Source of the DNA: SZUA-38 sp965212525
GTDB lineage: Bacteria; Pseudomonadota; Gammaproteobacteria; Xanthomonadales; SZUA-38
Assembly (NCBI GenBank): GCA_965212525.1
Contig: CBDBVC010000001.1
Span: 54,555-118,554 of the forward strand
Length of the DNA: 64,000 bases
Direction: 5' to 3'
Shown one piece after another: positions 25,893-36,200 of the stretch (position 1 is its first letter; every line of letters begins with the position of its first letter). Below the pieces are notes generated by a model. That model was not told where the DNA came from and ran no database searches. It saw only the letters and a list, made by a program, of their open reading frames with translations. Position numbers and translations under genes: made by a program.

Positions 25893-27671
25893 ATGACACA
25901 CCCGACCTCAACTACATTGCGCAGCCACTATTGCGGAGAAATGCAACCCGAACTGGCGGGCGAAACCGTTACCCTTTGCGGATGGGTGAACAATGTACGC
26001 AAGATGTTCATTATCCTGCGAGATCATACCGCCGTGGTTCAGGTGACCGTCGATCCGGATAATCAGGCCATGCTTGATCAGTGCAACGCCCTGCGCAACG
26101 AGTACTGTATCCAGGTCACGGGCAAGGTCGCCCTGCGGCCTGAGTCACAGGTCAAGGCCGGTGAGACCACGGGTCAGGTGGAAGTCTATGCCGACGAAAT
26201 TACCGTACTGAACGAGGCTCCGGCCCTCCCCTTCATGCTGAAGGAAGAGGCCAATGAGGAAATTACCCTGCGACATCGTTATCTGGACCTGCGTCGCCCA
26301 CACATGCAGGATGCCATCCGACTGCGTGCCAGACTCACTCGTGCGCTGCGCAACTACCTCGATAACAGCCATTTCACCGACATTGAAACACCGATTCTGA
26401 CGCGAGCCACACCTGAAGGTGCGCGTGACTACCTGGTGCCCAGCCGTGTACATCCCGGCAGTTTCTACGCCCTGCCGCAATCACCACAGCTGTTCAAGCA
26501 GCTGCTGATGATGTCGGGCATGGACCGCTACTATCAGTTTGCTCGCTGCTTCAGAGATGAAGACCTGCGTGCCGACCGGCAGCCCGAATTCACCCAGCTC
26601 GATATCGAAATGGCCTTTATCGAACGCGAGGATATCCTCACGCTGGCCGAAAACATGATTCGTGCCGCCTTCAGGGATGTGCTTGATGTAGATCTGCCGG
26701 ACCCGTTCCCACGCATGTCCTGGCATGACGCCATGAACCGATTTGGTAACGACAAACCCGACCTGCGTATCGACTTCGAATTGGTCACCGTCTGTGATCC
26801 GTTACGACATGTGGACTTCAATGTCTTCTCAGGCCCGGCCAACGATCCCAATGGTAAAGTTGCAGCTATCTGTGTACCTGGCGGTGCGTCACTGTCACGC
26901 AAGCAGATCGACGGCTACACCGATTTTATCAAGCAGTACGGTGGCAAGGGTCTGGCCTGGATCAAGGTCAATGAAGCCAGCAAGGGTCTTGAGGGCCTGC
27001 AATCGCCGATTGCCAAATTCCTAGACGACAAGGCCGTATCCGGACTGTTGGACGCCACCCAGGCGAAGGACGGCGATATCCTGTTCTTCGGCGCCGGTGA
27101 CAAATCCACTGTCAATGCCTTCCTGGGCGAACTGCGCCTGAAAGTGGCACAGGACCTGGACCTGGTCAACGAAGGCTGGCAACCCCTGTGGGTACTCGAC
27201 TTCCCCATGTTCGAATGGGACGAAAAAGACGGTCGTTACTACGCCTGCAACCACCCCTTCACAGCGCCTATCGACGAAGATCTCAACAAACTCGACGACA
27301 AGGCAGGCGATACCATCTCCAAGGGCTACGACATGGTACTCAACGGCTGGGAAATCGGTGGCGGGTCGATCAGGATTCACGACCAGGCACTGCAGTCCAA
27401 GATCTTCGGCATTCTCGGCATCGAAGAAGACGAAGCCCAGAACAAATTCGGCTTCCTGCTCGAAGCCCTGCGCTACGGCTGCCCGCCGCACGGCGGCATT
27501 GCCTTCGGTCTGGATCGAATGGCCACGCTGATGAGTGGCTCCACCTCGATCCGCGACGTAATCGCCTTCCCCAAGACCACCAGTGCCTCCTGCCTGATGA
27601 CAGAAGCACCGAGTGGGGTCTCGGAAGACCAGCTCAGCGAGCTGAACATCTCGGTGACAGCACAAGATTGA
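25893..27671 (+). CDS. aspS: Aspartyl-tRNA synthetase
   Basis: This class II synthetase charges tRNA with aspartate. It has 592 residues: an N-terminal OB-fold anticodon-binding domain (about 1-110), then the catalytic domain with motif 1 near DIETPILTRATPEGARDYL, motif 2 in RCFRDEDLRADRQPEFTQLD, the GAD insertion (about 290-420) and motif 3 in GIAFGLDRMATLM. Many segments resemble Xanthomonas AspRS. The OB-fold loop CGWVNNVRKMFIILRD is about three residues shorter than the common GWVxRRRDxGGxIFIDLRD pattern. Whether it is discriminating cannot be read from this alone. Confidence 0.97.
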   Translation: MTHPTSTTLRSHYCGEMQPELAGETVTLCGWVNNVRKMFIILRDHTAVVQVTVDPDNQAMLDQCNALRNEYCIQVTGKVALRPESQVKAGETTGQVEVYADEITVLNEAPALPFMLKEEANEEITLRHRYLDLRRPHMQDAIRLRARLTRALRNYLDNSHFTDIETPILTRATPEGARDYLVPSRVHPGSFYALPQSPQLFKQLLMMSGMDRYYQFARCFRDEDLRADRQPEFTQLDIEMAFIEREDILTLAENMIRAAFRDVLDVDLPDPFPRMSWHDAMNRFGNDKPDLRIDFELVTVCDPLRHVDFNVFSGPANDPNGKVAAICVPGGASLSRKQIDGYTDFIKQYGGKGLAWIKVNEASKGLEGLQSPIAKFLDDKAVSGLLDATQAKDGDILFFGAGDKSTVNAFLGELRLKVAQDLDLVNEGWQPLWVLDFPMFEWDEKDGRYYACNHPFTAPIDEDLNKLDDKAGDTISKGYDMVLNGWEIGGGSIRIHDQALQSKIFGILGIEEDEAQNKFGFLLEALRYGCPPHGGIAFGLDRMATLMSGSTSIRDVIAFPKTTSASCLMTEAPSGVSEDQLSELNISVTAQD

Positions 27672-27808
27672 ACATCTCACTCAGGCGCGCCCCATAGTGG
27701 CGAAGTGGCGCGGTCAATACAATTCAGGCCCGGTTCGGCTGGGCCATGTTGACATGCCATGAGGCGTGATTCCTGTTAGTGTGTCGTCAGTTTAACGGGA
27801 GGACTGCC

Positions 27809-28054
27809 ATGAACATCGAACATCTGCTCATTTTTCTTGCGATCGGCGCGGTCGCCGGCTGGCTGGCCGGCACCCTGATGAAGGGCAAGGGCTTTGGCCT
27901 GCCTGTCAACATGCTGGTGGGCGTCATCGGCGCCATCCTCGGTGGCCATGTCTTTGGCTGGCTCGGGATCTCCGCAGGTGGCCTCATTGGATCGATCGCC
28001 ATGGCAACCGGTGGTGCCATCCTGCTGCTGTTTGTCGTCAAGCTGATCAAGTAG
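27809..28054 (+). CDS. GlsB/YeaQ/YmgE family membrane protein
   Basis: This 81-residue inner-membrane protein has three hydrophobic segments and the family pattern LAIGAVAGWLAGTLMKGKGF followed by GVIGAILGGHVFGWLG. Family members are stress-associated (transglycosylase-associated) proteins of unclear biochemical function. The ATG at 27809 is chosen because a strong GGGAGGA precedes it. A perfect hairpin follows the gene. Confidence 0.93.
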   Translation: MNIEHLLIFLAIGAVAGWLAGTLMKGKGFGLPVNMLVGVIGAILGGHVFGWLGISAGGLIGSIAMATGGAILLLFVVKLIK

Positions 28055-28069
28055 ACCTGTCATTGATCC

Positions 28070-28098
28070 AATGCATCAGCTCACAGGGCTGATGCATT
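28070..28098. terminator. Perfect hairpin after glsB-like gene
   Basis: An 11-bp perfect inverted repeat (AATGCATCAGC / GCTGATGCATT) with a seven-base loop lies 15 bases after the stop. There is no T-run, so termination is possible but not proved. Confidence 0.5.
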
Positions 28099-28215
28099 AA
28101 TGGGTGATTATGCTGCATCGTGTCAGGCCGTCTAATGTCGGACTGGACACGGAATATCCGGACCCTGTCCCTCTGGGAATGCAACCAATACCAGATGACA
28201 TTGTCCTAAAACTGT

Positions 28216-29058
28216 ATGATCACCCCGAAAAGCCTGAACTGTCACTCTTTTGCGCGTCCCTTCATCGCATTACTGGCATTGGTCCTGATCACGCCTGTGG
28301 CGAATGCAGACCTGCGCTTTCATTTCGAATCGAACTTCAGTCTCAGGGACCAGCAAAAACTGAAATCATGGGCAGCTGAAACCCATGCCGCGCTGGAGGA
28401 TCTGGTGGGTGAATTGCCGTTCACCATGCATATCCACTTTCACAGGTCGCGAGCGCGGGAGCCCGTGCCCTGGGCCAATACCGAACGTTCACAGCGCCGT
28501 CAGGGTGTGCACTTTCATGTCGATCCCTCGTTCTCACTCGATGCATTCCGACGCGACTGGACTGCCGCCCACGAAATGAGCCATCTGATCATTCCCTACG
28601 TCGGACGCTCCAATGCGTGGTTTGCCGAGGGTTTTGCCAGTTACATGCAATATCAGGTAATGAACCGGATGGGTGTCATGAGCAAGGCCGATATGGAGCG
28701 CCGTTACCTGCGAAACCTGAGGTCAGCGGAACGTAATTACACCTACCGACGACGAGCATTTGCACAGGCCGCATCAAGGCTGCGCAGTGAGGGCAAGTAC
28801 CCCACCATGTACTGGGGTGGTGCTGCCTTCTTCCTGCAGGCCAATGATGCACTGATGCAGGCATCCGAGGGTAGTCTTGTTGAATTGCTGGCAGACTACG
28901 TCAGCTGTTGCCGTCGAAACTACAGCAACGTAGACGCACTGGTGGCACGCTTTGACCGCTTGTCCGGCACATCGGTGTTCAGCGATGGCCTGTCACGGTT
29001 CCGGTCCAAGCCGGGCTTTCCCGATTATCGACCCATGATCCCCAACGCCACCCGCTAA
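28216..29058 (+). CDS. Secreted gluzincin-type metallopeptidase-like protein
   Basis: The 280-residue protein has a signal peptide (about 14-31, ending PVANA) and the zinc motif HEMSHL (about residues 121-126, HExxH) followed by WFAEGFASYM, whose glutamate is the third ligand in the gluzincin pattern. The rest is basic and helical, with two adjacent cysteines (SCC). It resembles the peptidase MA-like superfamily (M1/M61 relatives). Substrate is unknown. The gene stands alone with 160 bp before it and 210 bp after it. Confidence 0.85.
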   Translation: MITPKSLNCHSFARPFIALLALVLITPVANADLRFHFESNFSLRDQQKLKSWAAETHAALEDLVGELPFTMHIHFHRSRAREPVPWANTERSQRRQGVHFHVDPSFSLDAFRRDWTAAHEMSHLIIPYVGRSNAWFAEGFASYMQYQVMNRMGVMSKADMERRYLRNLRSAERNYTYRRRAFAQAASRLRSEGKYPTMYWGGAAFFLQANDALMQASEGSLVELLADYVSCCRRNYSNVDALVARFDRLSGTSVFSDGLSRFRSKPGFPDYRPMIPNATR

Positions 29059-29268
29059 ATCAGCCAGTCTCAGCCAGAAGCAAGACTGAATTAATGGCTG
29101 CAAGCCCGACAGTCAGCAACGCAGCTGAGTCCTGTATTTCTGAGCCCTGATGTTTGACCAGAACAGAACAACGGGGTTCATGCGAATCCTGTCGTGGATA
29201 TCCCGTATGGTCGAGCCGATACCCATGTGTTAACGTTTTTTTAACTTAAATGTTAATTGGGGTAGCGT

Positions 29269-30941
29269 ATGAAAAAGTTAAGCATGATCTGTGTCATGCT
29301 CGGCCTGCTATTGGCCAGCCCGGGTTCCGATGCTGTGATTCTGAGGGTCGGGGCCGGCCCGTCGTGTACACACAACACGATTCAGGGTGCCATTCAGACG
29401 GCATTTGACAATGGGCCGAGTGAAGACACAATCTACATCACTAAGGATCAGAGCTATACAAATCAGCGTCTGTTTGTATTTGCACAAATCGGTTGAGTTA
29501 TTTGGTGGATTTCTCTCATGCGACCTCGGTAACCGCAGTGGTCGAACAGAAATCACTGGTAACGGCAGTCACAGTGTATTCGAGGTATTGGGTGACACGC
29601 TTGATCGCATGACCGTCACATTCCGGGATCTGGATATCTCAGGTGGCGGTGCTGACGTCGATCATGGCGGTGGCATTCAGCTTGCCGGCACCAACAGGCT
29701 GATTCTTGATAACACCTTCGTACACAACAATATGTCAGCCCGTGGTGCTGGTATCTATTTCGATGGCTCACTGGGCGGCCAGCTCATCGTCAGCCTGGGC
29801 AGCCAGATCGGTGCGTTCAATGAAGCGACCATCAGCGGTGGCGGGATCTACTGCATCAATGCACCCCAGGGCATGAATACGGGCATACTGGTATCAGACT
29901 CGAATATCGGCTTCAATTTCGCATCGAGCGGTGGAGGCATCTTTCTCGACAATTGTTATCTGCGACTCATCTCGCGGGACAATTACGGCGTTACATTCAA
30001 CAACGCGGTTAACGGTGGCGGCGGTCTCTTCGCGACGAACTCGAGTGTAATTCTTGCCGAGGGAGCGTTTGTAAACCCCTCAAGTCCACCCGACGCACGC
30101 CTGTTCATTACAAATAATTCAGCCACCAATGCCAATGGTGGCGGTGTCTATCTGGATGGCGGCAGCAGTGCGGTGTTCCGGGATACAGATCTGAGCCTGA
30201 ATGTGGCCAGTAATGCCAGTGGTGGCGGTCTCTACGCCATCAGTGCAGACTCTGTACGCTTTGAACGCAACCTCACCTCACGTTGCAAGGAGACCTGTTC
30301 CCGGATCACAGGAAACAATGCGATCAATGGCATGGGTGGCGGTGTTGTCTCGATCAATACCGATCTGGAATTCCAGAAAACCAATATCAGCGACAACGAA
30401 GCCGACCAGGCCAGCGCCGTTCACGTCAACAATGCGGAACTGTTCATGCACAGTGTCCTGGTCACGGGGAATGAAGGTGCCGATGAGGTGGTGGAACTGG
30501 TCACTGTGGACAGTAACATTCGCTATGTCAGTTTTGCGGACAATCTCAACCAACTGGTGGACATTTCAGCCTTTGGCGGCAACCTGCAACTGCTGTCCAG
30601 TATCTTTGATGAACAACAGGGCAGCGTGGTCAGCACCGGTGGTGGCGTGATCCCCACATTCGGCTGTCTGATGGTACACGAAACTGCCAGTCTGCCGAGT
30701 GCCAGTGAATATTGTCATCGACGACCCAATGTTTCTCGATCCGGCCGGCAATGACTATCACCTCTCGGAGCTGTCACCGGCGATTGACTTCTGTGACAAC
30801 CTGGCCTCCGGAGGCACGGATATCGACTACCAGTTCAGGGGAGTTGATTCACTCACGCATACGGACCTGTTCGGTACATTCGATCTGGGAGCTGATGAAC
30901 ATGACGTCATCATTTTCGTGGATGGTTTCGAGAGTCAGTAA
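29269..30941 (+). CDS. Secreted beta-helix protein with FVDGFE C-terminal tail, two frameshifts
   Basis: Three collinear frames give one protein of about 556 residues. It begins with a signal peptide (MKKLSMICVMLGLLLASPGSDA), continues as a right-handed parallel beta-helix with repeated GGG, N-N-x-A and GGGxY turns, and ends with LGADEHDVIIFVDGFESQ. Similar D-x-IF-x-DGFE tails are frequent in secreted proteins of Xanthomonadales-like bacteria. One extra A in 29486-29488 and one extra base near 30695-30712 explain the breaks. Similar proteins are polymorphic outer-membrane or choice-of-anchor Q types. The upstream region has AT-rich TTAAC repeats. Confidence 0.8.
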
Positions 30942-30973
30942 TCCCGGGAATGCAGGCTCTAAGTGGTCTGCAT

Positions 30974-33013
30974 TCACTGATCGGTCGAATTTCGCGACCC
31001 CCTGATCCTGGAAGATGCGGGTTGATCGACATTGCTGCACAGGCGTCGCCCGATTACCTGGCGATCTCCCTGAAAGAGTCCGCTATCGCTGCACATTTCC
31101 CTGATTCGTTTCTGTGACTGCTCGACACCCTGTGCCGCTGCCTGGTGATACCATTTCATGGGCCAGGACTGGATCAGGATCAACACCCTCGCCGATATCG
31201 TAGGCGACGGCAAGATTGTGCTGTGATCCGGGATAGCCCTGCTCGGCTGCACGCCGGTACCAGGTCACGGCCATGGCATCATCCCGCTCGATCCCGGTGC
31301 CATTGTCGTAACAGACCGCCAGGTTGTGCTGCGCAGCCGCAACGCCCTGTTCGGCCGACTTGCGATACCAGGAAACGGCCATGCGGTTATCACGCCGAAC
31401 GCCCTCACCATTTTCGTAGGCCACTCCAAGGTTGTTCTGCGATGAGGCGTGACCCTGCTCTGCCGCCAGACGGTACCATTTGACGGCCTCATCCGCATCG
31501 GGGTTCGACACCGGTTCCGTAATCATAACTGGCAGCCAGATTGTGCTGGGCCTGTGCCAGCCCCTGATCGGCCGCCAGCCGATACCACTTCAGTGCCTCC
31601 TGGATATCGGGCTCGACGCCCTCGCCGTATTCATAGGAAACTCCCAGGTTGTTCTGGGCGTTGGCATTGCCCTGTTCAGCGGCCAGACGATACCATTTTA
31701 CCGCTTCGACATGATCGATCTCGACACCCTCGCCGTGATCGTAGGCCATAGCCCAGGCTCTGCTGTGATGAGGCGTGACCCTGCTCGGCTGCGCGTCGAT
31801 ACCAGTCCACTGCATCGCGCTGACTCTGTGCCACACCCAGCCCGTACTCATGCGCATAGGCCAGGCTGTACTGTGCAGCCGCCAGTCCCTGTTCGGCAGC
31901 CTTTCGGTACCAGTGAGCGGCATCGATATAGCTCTGTTCCACGCCGGTACCGTATTCATAGGCCAGTGCCAGATTATGCTGGGCATAGCTGTACCCCTGA
32001 TCTGCAGCCATACGGAACCACCTGACGGCTTCAGCATGATCCTGTTCAACTGCAACCCCCTTGTCATAAAACAGGCCGACTCGGGACTGAGCATAACGGT
32101 CTCCCTGTGTCGCAGCCCTCTGGTACCACTCAAGTGCGGTTGCCTTGTCTTCCTCGACAGCAGTACCGTACTCGTAATACTGGCCAATCGCGTACTCGGC
32201 GTCGACATCACCCTGTTCGGCAGCCAGCAGGTACCACTTGAGGGATTCATCGTAATCCTGTTCCACTCCCCAGCCATTGCGGTACATCACGGCCATGTTG
32301 TACTGGCCTATCGAATAGCCCGAATCTGCCGCCATGCGATACCAGCGTATGGCTTCGTCATGATCCTGATCAACACCATTACCCTGATCGAAGATGTATC
32401 CGATAGCGATCTGTGCAACATCCAGCCCATTCAGCGCCGCCTGCCGATACCAGTTGATGGCCTGATTGATATCAGCGGTCACACCCAGGCCTTCTGCATA
32501 GGCTTCACCGAGTTTGTACTGTGCATAGGGATGACCGTTTTCAGCCGGTGACAGATAGAGTGATGCTGCCTGCGCCAGATCTTCCTCAACGCCGTAGCCG
32601 AAGGCATGGCCTATGGCCAGCAGATACATCGAGGCGTAATCATCCGGCTCTGCCTGTTGCAGTCGCTCAATGGTTTTCTCTGCGCTGCCCTCTTCCATCA
32701 CGCGTGTCCAGAACGGTGATGCACTGCCGTAGGCCAGCCGGATCTCGATCATGCGGTCATCATCGAGCCGAATTGACTTGCTGACGGTCTCATAGCCATC
32801 ACGACTGACGACGATGTCATACTCAGCTGCAGGCAAGCTCATGCGCGGTGCATAAGCAAGATCAGCACCTTCGAACTCGACTTCGGCATCCTGCGGCAGC
32901 GTGTTGACGGTCAGATGGAATCGAACGTGACTGTCAGCAGAACGATCCGTTGCCAGACTGATGTCCGTCATACCTGCGACAATGACAAGCAGTAATAAAT
33001 GCAGAATTTGCAT
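30974..33013 (-). CDS. Secreted PEGA-Sel1 repeat protein, three frameshifts
   Basis: A signal peptide (about 1-21) is followed by a PEGA-like domain (about 30-95: LPQDAEVEFEG, YDIVVSRDGYETVSKSI) and then about 14 Sel1 repeats of 36 residues, each like AVKWYRLAAEQGxxxAQxNLG-YxxGxGVExD. The repeats run through four reading segments, joined by removing one extra base each near 31745 (GGCC), 31500-31503 (GGGG) and 31160-31162 (GGG). The reconstructed length is about 678 residues. Sel1 proteins are protein-protein scaffolds; PEGA domains are associated with the cell surface. The target is unknown. Mid-repeat positions vary enough that the array is old rather than recently copied. Confidence 0.85.
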
Positions 33014-33249
33014 GCCGGTATTTCTCTCCCCGATTGATCCTGAAGCTTAGTCCCGACGCTTTGCACAATCAACGCTGCATCACGAAATGCCAGCCTACGC
33101 CTGGATGAGTATGCCGCGTATCCAGATCTTTTTGCGAAAAAGCTGTTCGGTTCAGGTACTGCTGACAGTTTAACAGTAAACAATGCCGGACTACGCCAGG
33201 GATGGTCGTGCCCGGCTTTTATCAACAATCAAATCCAGGGGAAGCAGGT

Positions 33250-36200
33250 ATGACTAACGACCGGTGCTGTGCAGGATTTTCAACAACCATGCGGGTGTGT
33301 CTTGTCACACTCACACTGATCATGTTCTCACCCGTCGTGTGGGCGGGAACCATCACTGTCGACACCGACAAGGGTGACAATGACACAATGGACAATCTCT
33401 GTTCGCTGGCAGAAGCGATGCTGGATGCATTCAATGAATCATCCGCGGGCGACTGCAGTGGTGCCACAGCAGCGCCCAATACCATCGAATTCGACATGGG
33501 TTACACCATCATACTGTCCACGACCATTGCCAATGTCAGCAATGAACTGATCGTCGACGGGGGCATGGGTGTGACCATCGATGGCGGCACCTCCAACAAC
33601 AGTATCTTTGTGCTGTCGGCCAGCACTTCTGATCTGAGCATCAACAACCTGACATTGCAGAATGCGGTCAATTCTGCCGTGCGCATCAATGCGGCCACTG
33701 CTGTGTTCAGTGCGACCAACAGCATCTTCGATTCCAATACGGCAAACAATGGAGGCGCGATCAACGGCGGCGAATCGCTGGTACTGACCAATGTGGTGTT
33801 CACCAACAACGAAGCCACCAATGGCAACGGCGGTGCGGTCAACTTTTCCGGCAGTAACCTGGTGTGTACCGATTGCGTCTTCGGCAACCCGCTGGATCCG
33901 ATGTCCGGCAATACGGCATCGGGCAACGGCGGCGGCCTCAGAATCATCAGTGGCGACACGGTTGCCAATTTCAGCATCATCAATGGTATCTTCGCGCACA
34001 ACACGGCCAACGGTAACACCGGTGAGGATGGCGGGGGCGCCATCTGGAGCGATAATTCGGGAAACACAGGCGTCATCTACGCCATCGTGAACAGCCAGTT
34101 CATCAGCAACTCTGCCCCCAACGGTGCCGGTGGCGCCATACTGCTGTCACTGGGTTCGCGTCTGGGTAATGCCGCCAGCCTGATGACGGTTCCCGACCTC
34201 AGTCTGGGCGGCATTTATCGCAGTAATTTCCTTGACAACACCGCCTCGGGTCCGACTACACCGGACGGATCCGGTGGGGCCATCTATGCACGTGGCCCGA
34301 TGACGGTCGTACAGTCCAGCTTCATCAACAACAGCAGCGACTCCTCCACCGGTGGCGGTGTCGCCTACAACGGTACCAGCAGCCACACCCTCACCGTCGC
34401 AAACACAACCTTCAACGGCAATTCAGCCGATACCGATGGCGGTGCGATCTCCAACACCGCTGCAAGTAATATCGAACTGATCAATGTCACCATCGACAGC
34501 AATATGGCGAACAACAGCGGCGGTGGCCTGTTCAACGACAATGCCAATGCAGCCGATTTTACCGTGGTCAATTCCATCGTCAGCAACAATACCGGTGGTA
34601 ACTGTGCCGGTGATCCGGTGACGAATTCAGGCAATAATCTGCAGTTCAACCCGAATACCGGTTGCGGCAGTACTGCATTCGATTCCGGTGACCCGGTTCT
34701 GGATGCACCAGCCATTCTGGCGGGCGATAACCTGTTCGTGCTGACTCAGGCCATCAACGACACCTCGGCTGCTCTGAATGGTGGCAACAATACCGTCTGT
34801 GCCGACCCTCCTGTCTTCAATCTGGATGCGCGTGGCCTGCCGACCACAAGGCCGGACGGCCAGCCCAACTGTGATATCGGTGCCTACGAATCCGGATTCG
34901 ATCCCGCAGTGCTGGATCTGACACCCGATGCCGGTCTGGCATTTGGCATGATACAGACCGGAAACAGCAGTGCGGCCATGACGGCCACACTCAGCAACAC
35001 CGGTGGCTCTGACGCCACCAATGTCAGCACCATGTTCACGGGTGATTTCAGTGCCATGACGGATAACTGCAACGGCACAACAGTAATGCCGGGTGGCAAC
35101 TGCACCATCGATGTGGTGTTCTCACCTGCAGCTGATGGCATGCAAATGGGCTCGCTGACAGCAACAGCCGATGGCGGCATCATGGACAGCATCACGCTCA
35201 CAGGGGAAGGTTTCACACCGGCAGCGCTGGATCTGACACCGGATGCCGGACTGGCCTTCGGCATGGTCGAGACCGGCATGATGAGTGCGGCCATGACGGC
35301 CACGCTGACCAATACCGGCGGCCAGGACACCGCCATGCTCACCGTCTCGGTCGGCACGGCCGATTTCACCACCGCCAACGACAACTGCAGCGGCAACGTG
35401 CTGATGCCAGGGGCCATGTGCACCGTGGATGTGATCTTCAGCCCGCAGACCGATGGCGCCAAGATGGACATGCTGACCGCCATGGACGGGGTCGCGCCGA
35501 TGGATGCCATCGCCCTCACTGGCACCGGTTTCACACCGGCAGCGCTGGATCTGACACCGGATGCCGGCCTGGCCTTCGGCATGGTCGAGACCGGTATGAT
35601 GAGTGCGGCCATGACGGCCACGCTGACCAATACCGGCGGCCAGAACACCGCCATGCTCACCGTCTCGGTAGGTACGGTCGATTTCACCACCGCCAATGAC
35701 AATTGCAGCGGCACCGTGCTGATGCCGGGGGCCATGTGCACCGTGGACGTGATCTTCATCCCGCAGACCGATGGCGCCAAGATGGACATGCTGACCGCCA
35801 TGGACGGGGTGGCACCGATGGATGCCATCGCCATTTCCGGCACCGGCTTCACGGCAGGCTCGCTTGACCTGACACCCGATGCCGGACTGGCCTTCGGCAT
35901 GGTCGAGACCGGCATGATGAGTGCGGCCATGACGGCCACGCTGACCAATACCGGCGGCCAGGACACCGCCATGCTCACCGTCTCGGTCGGCACGGCCGAT
36001 TTCACCACCGCCAACGACAACTGCAGCGGCACCGTGCTGATGCCGGGGGCCATGTGCACCGTGGATGTGATCTTCAGCCCGCAGACCGATGGCGCCAAGA
36101 TGGACATGCTGACCGCCATGGACGGGGTCGCGCCGATGGATGCAATCGCCCTCACTGGCACCGGTTTCACACCGGCAGCGCTGGATCTGACACCGGATGC

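Noticed and set aside
29269..30941. Separate genes for the three frames of the beta-helix region
   Set aside because: Signal peptide, repeats and C-terminal tail are collinear and overlap only at single-base shifts, so one gene is far more likely than three.
31083..32277. Separate small Sel1 genes inside 31-32 kb
   Set aside because: The 36-residue repeat phase is continuous across the frames, so these are pieces of one gene.
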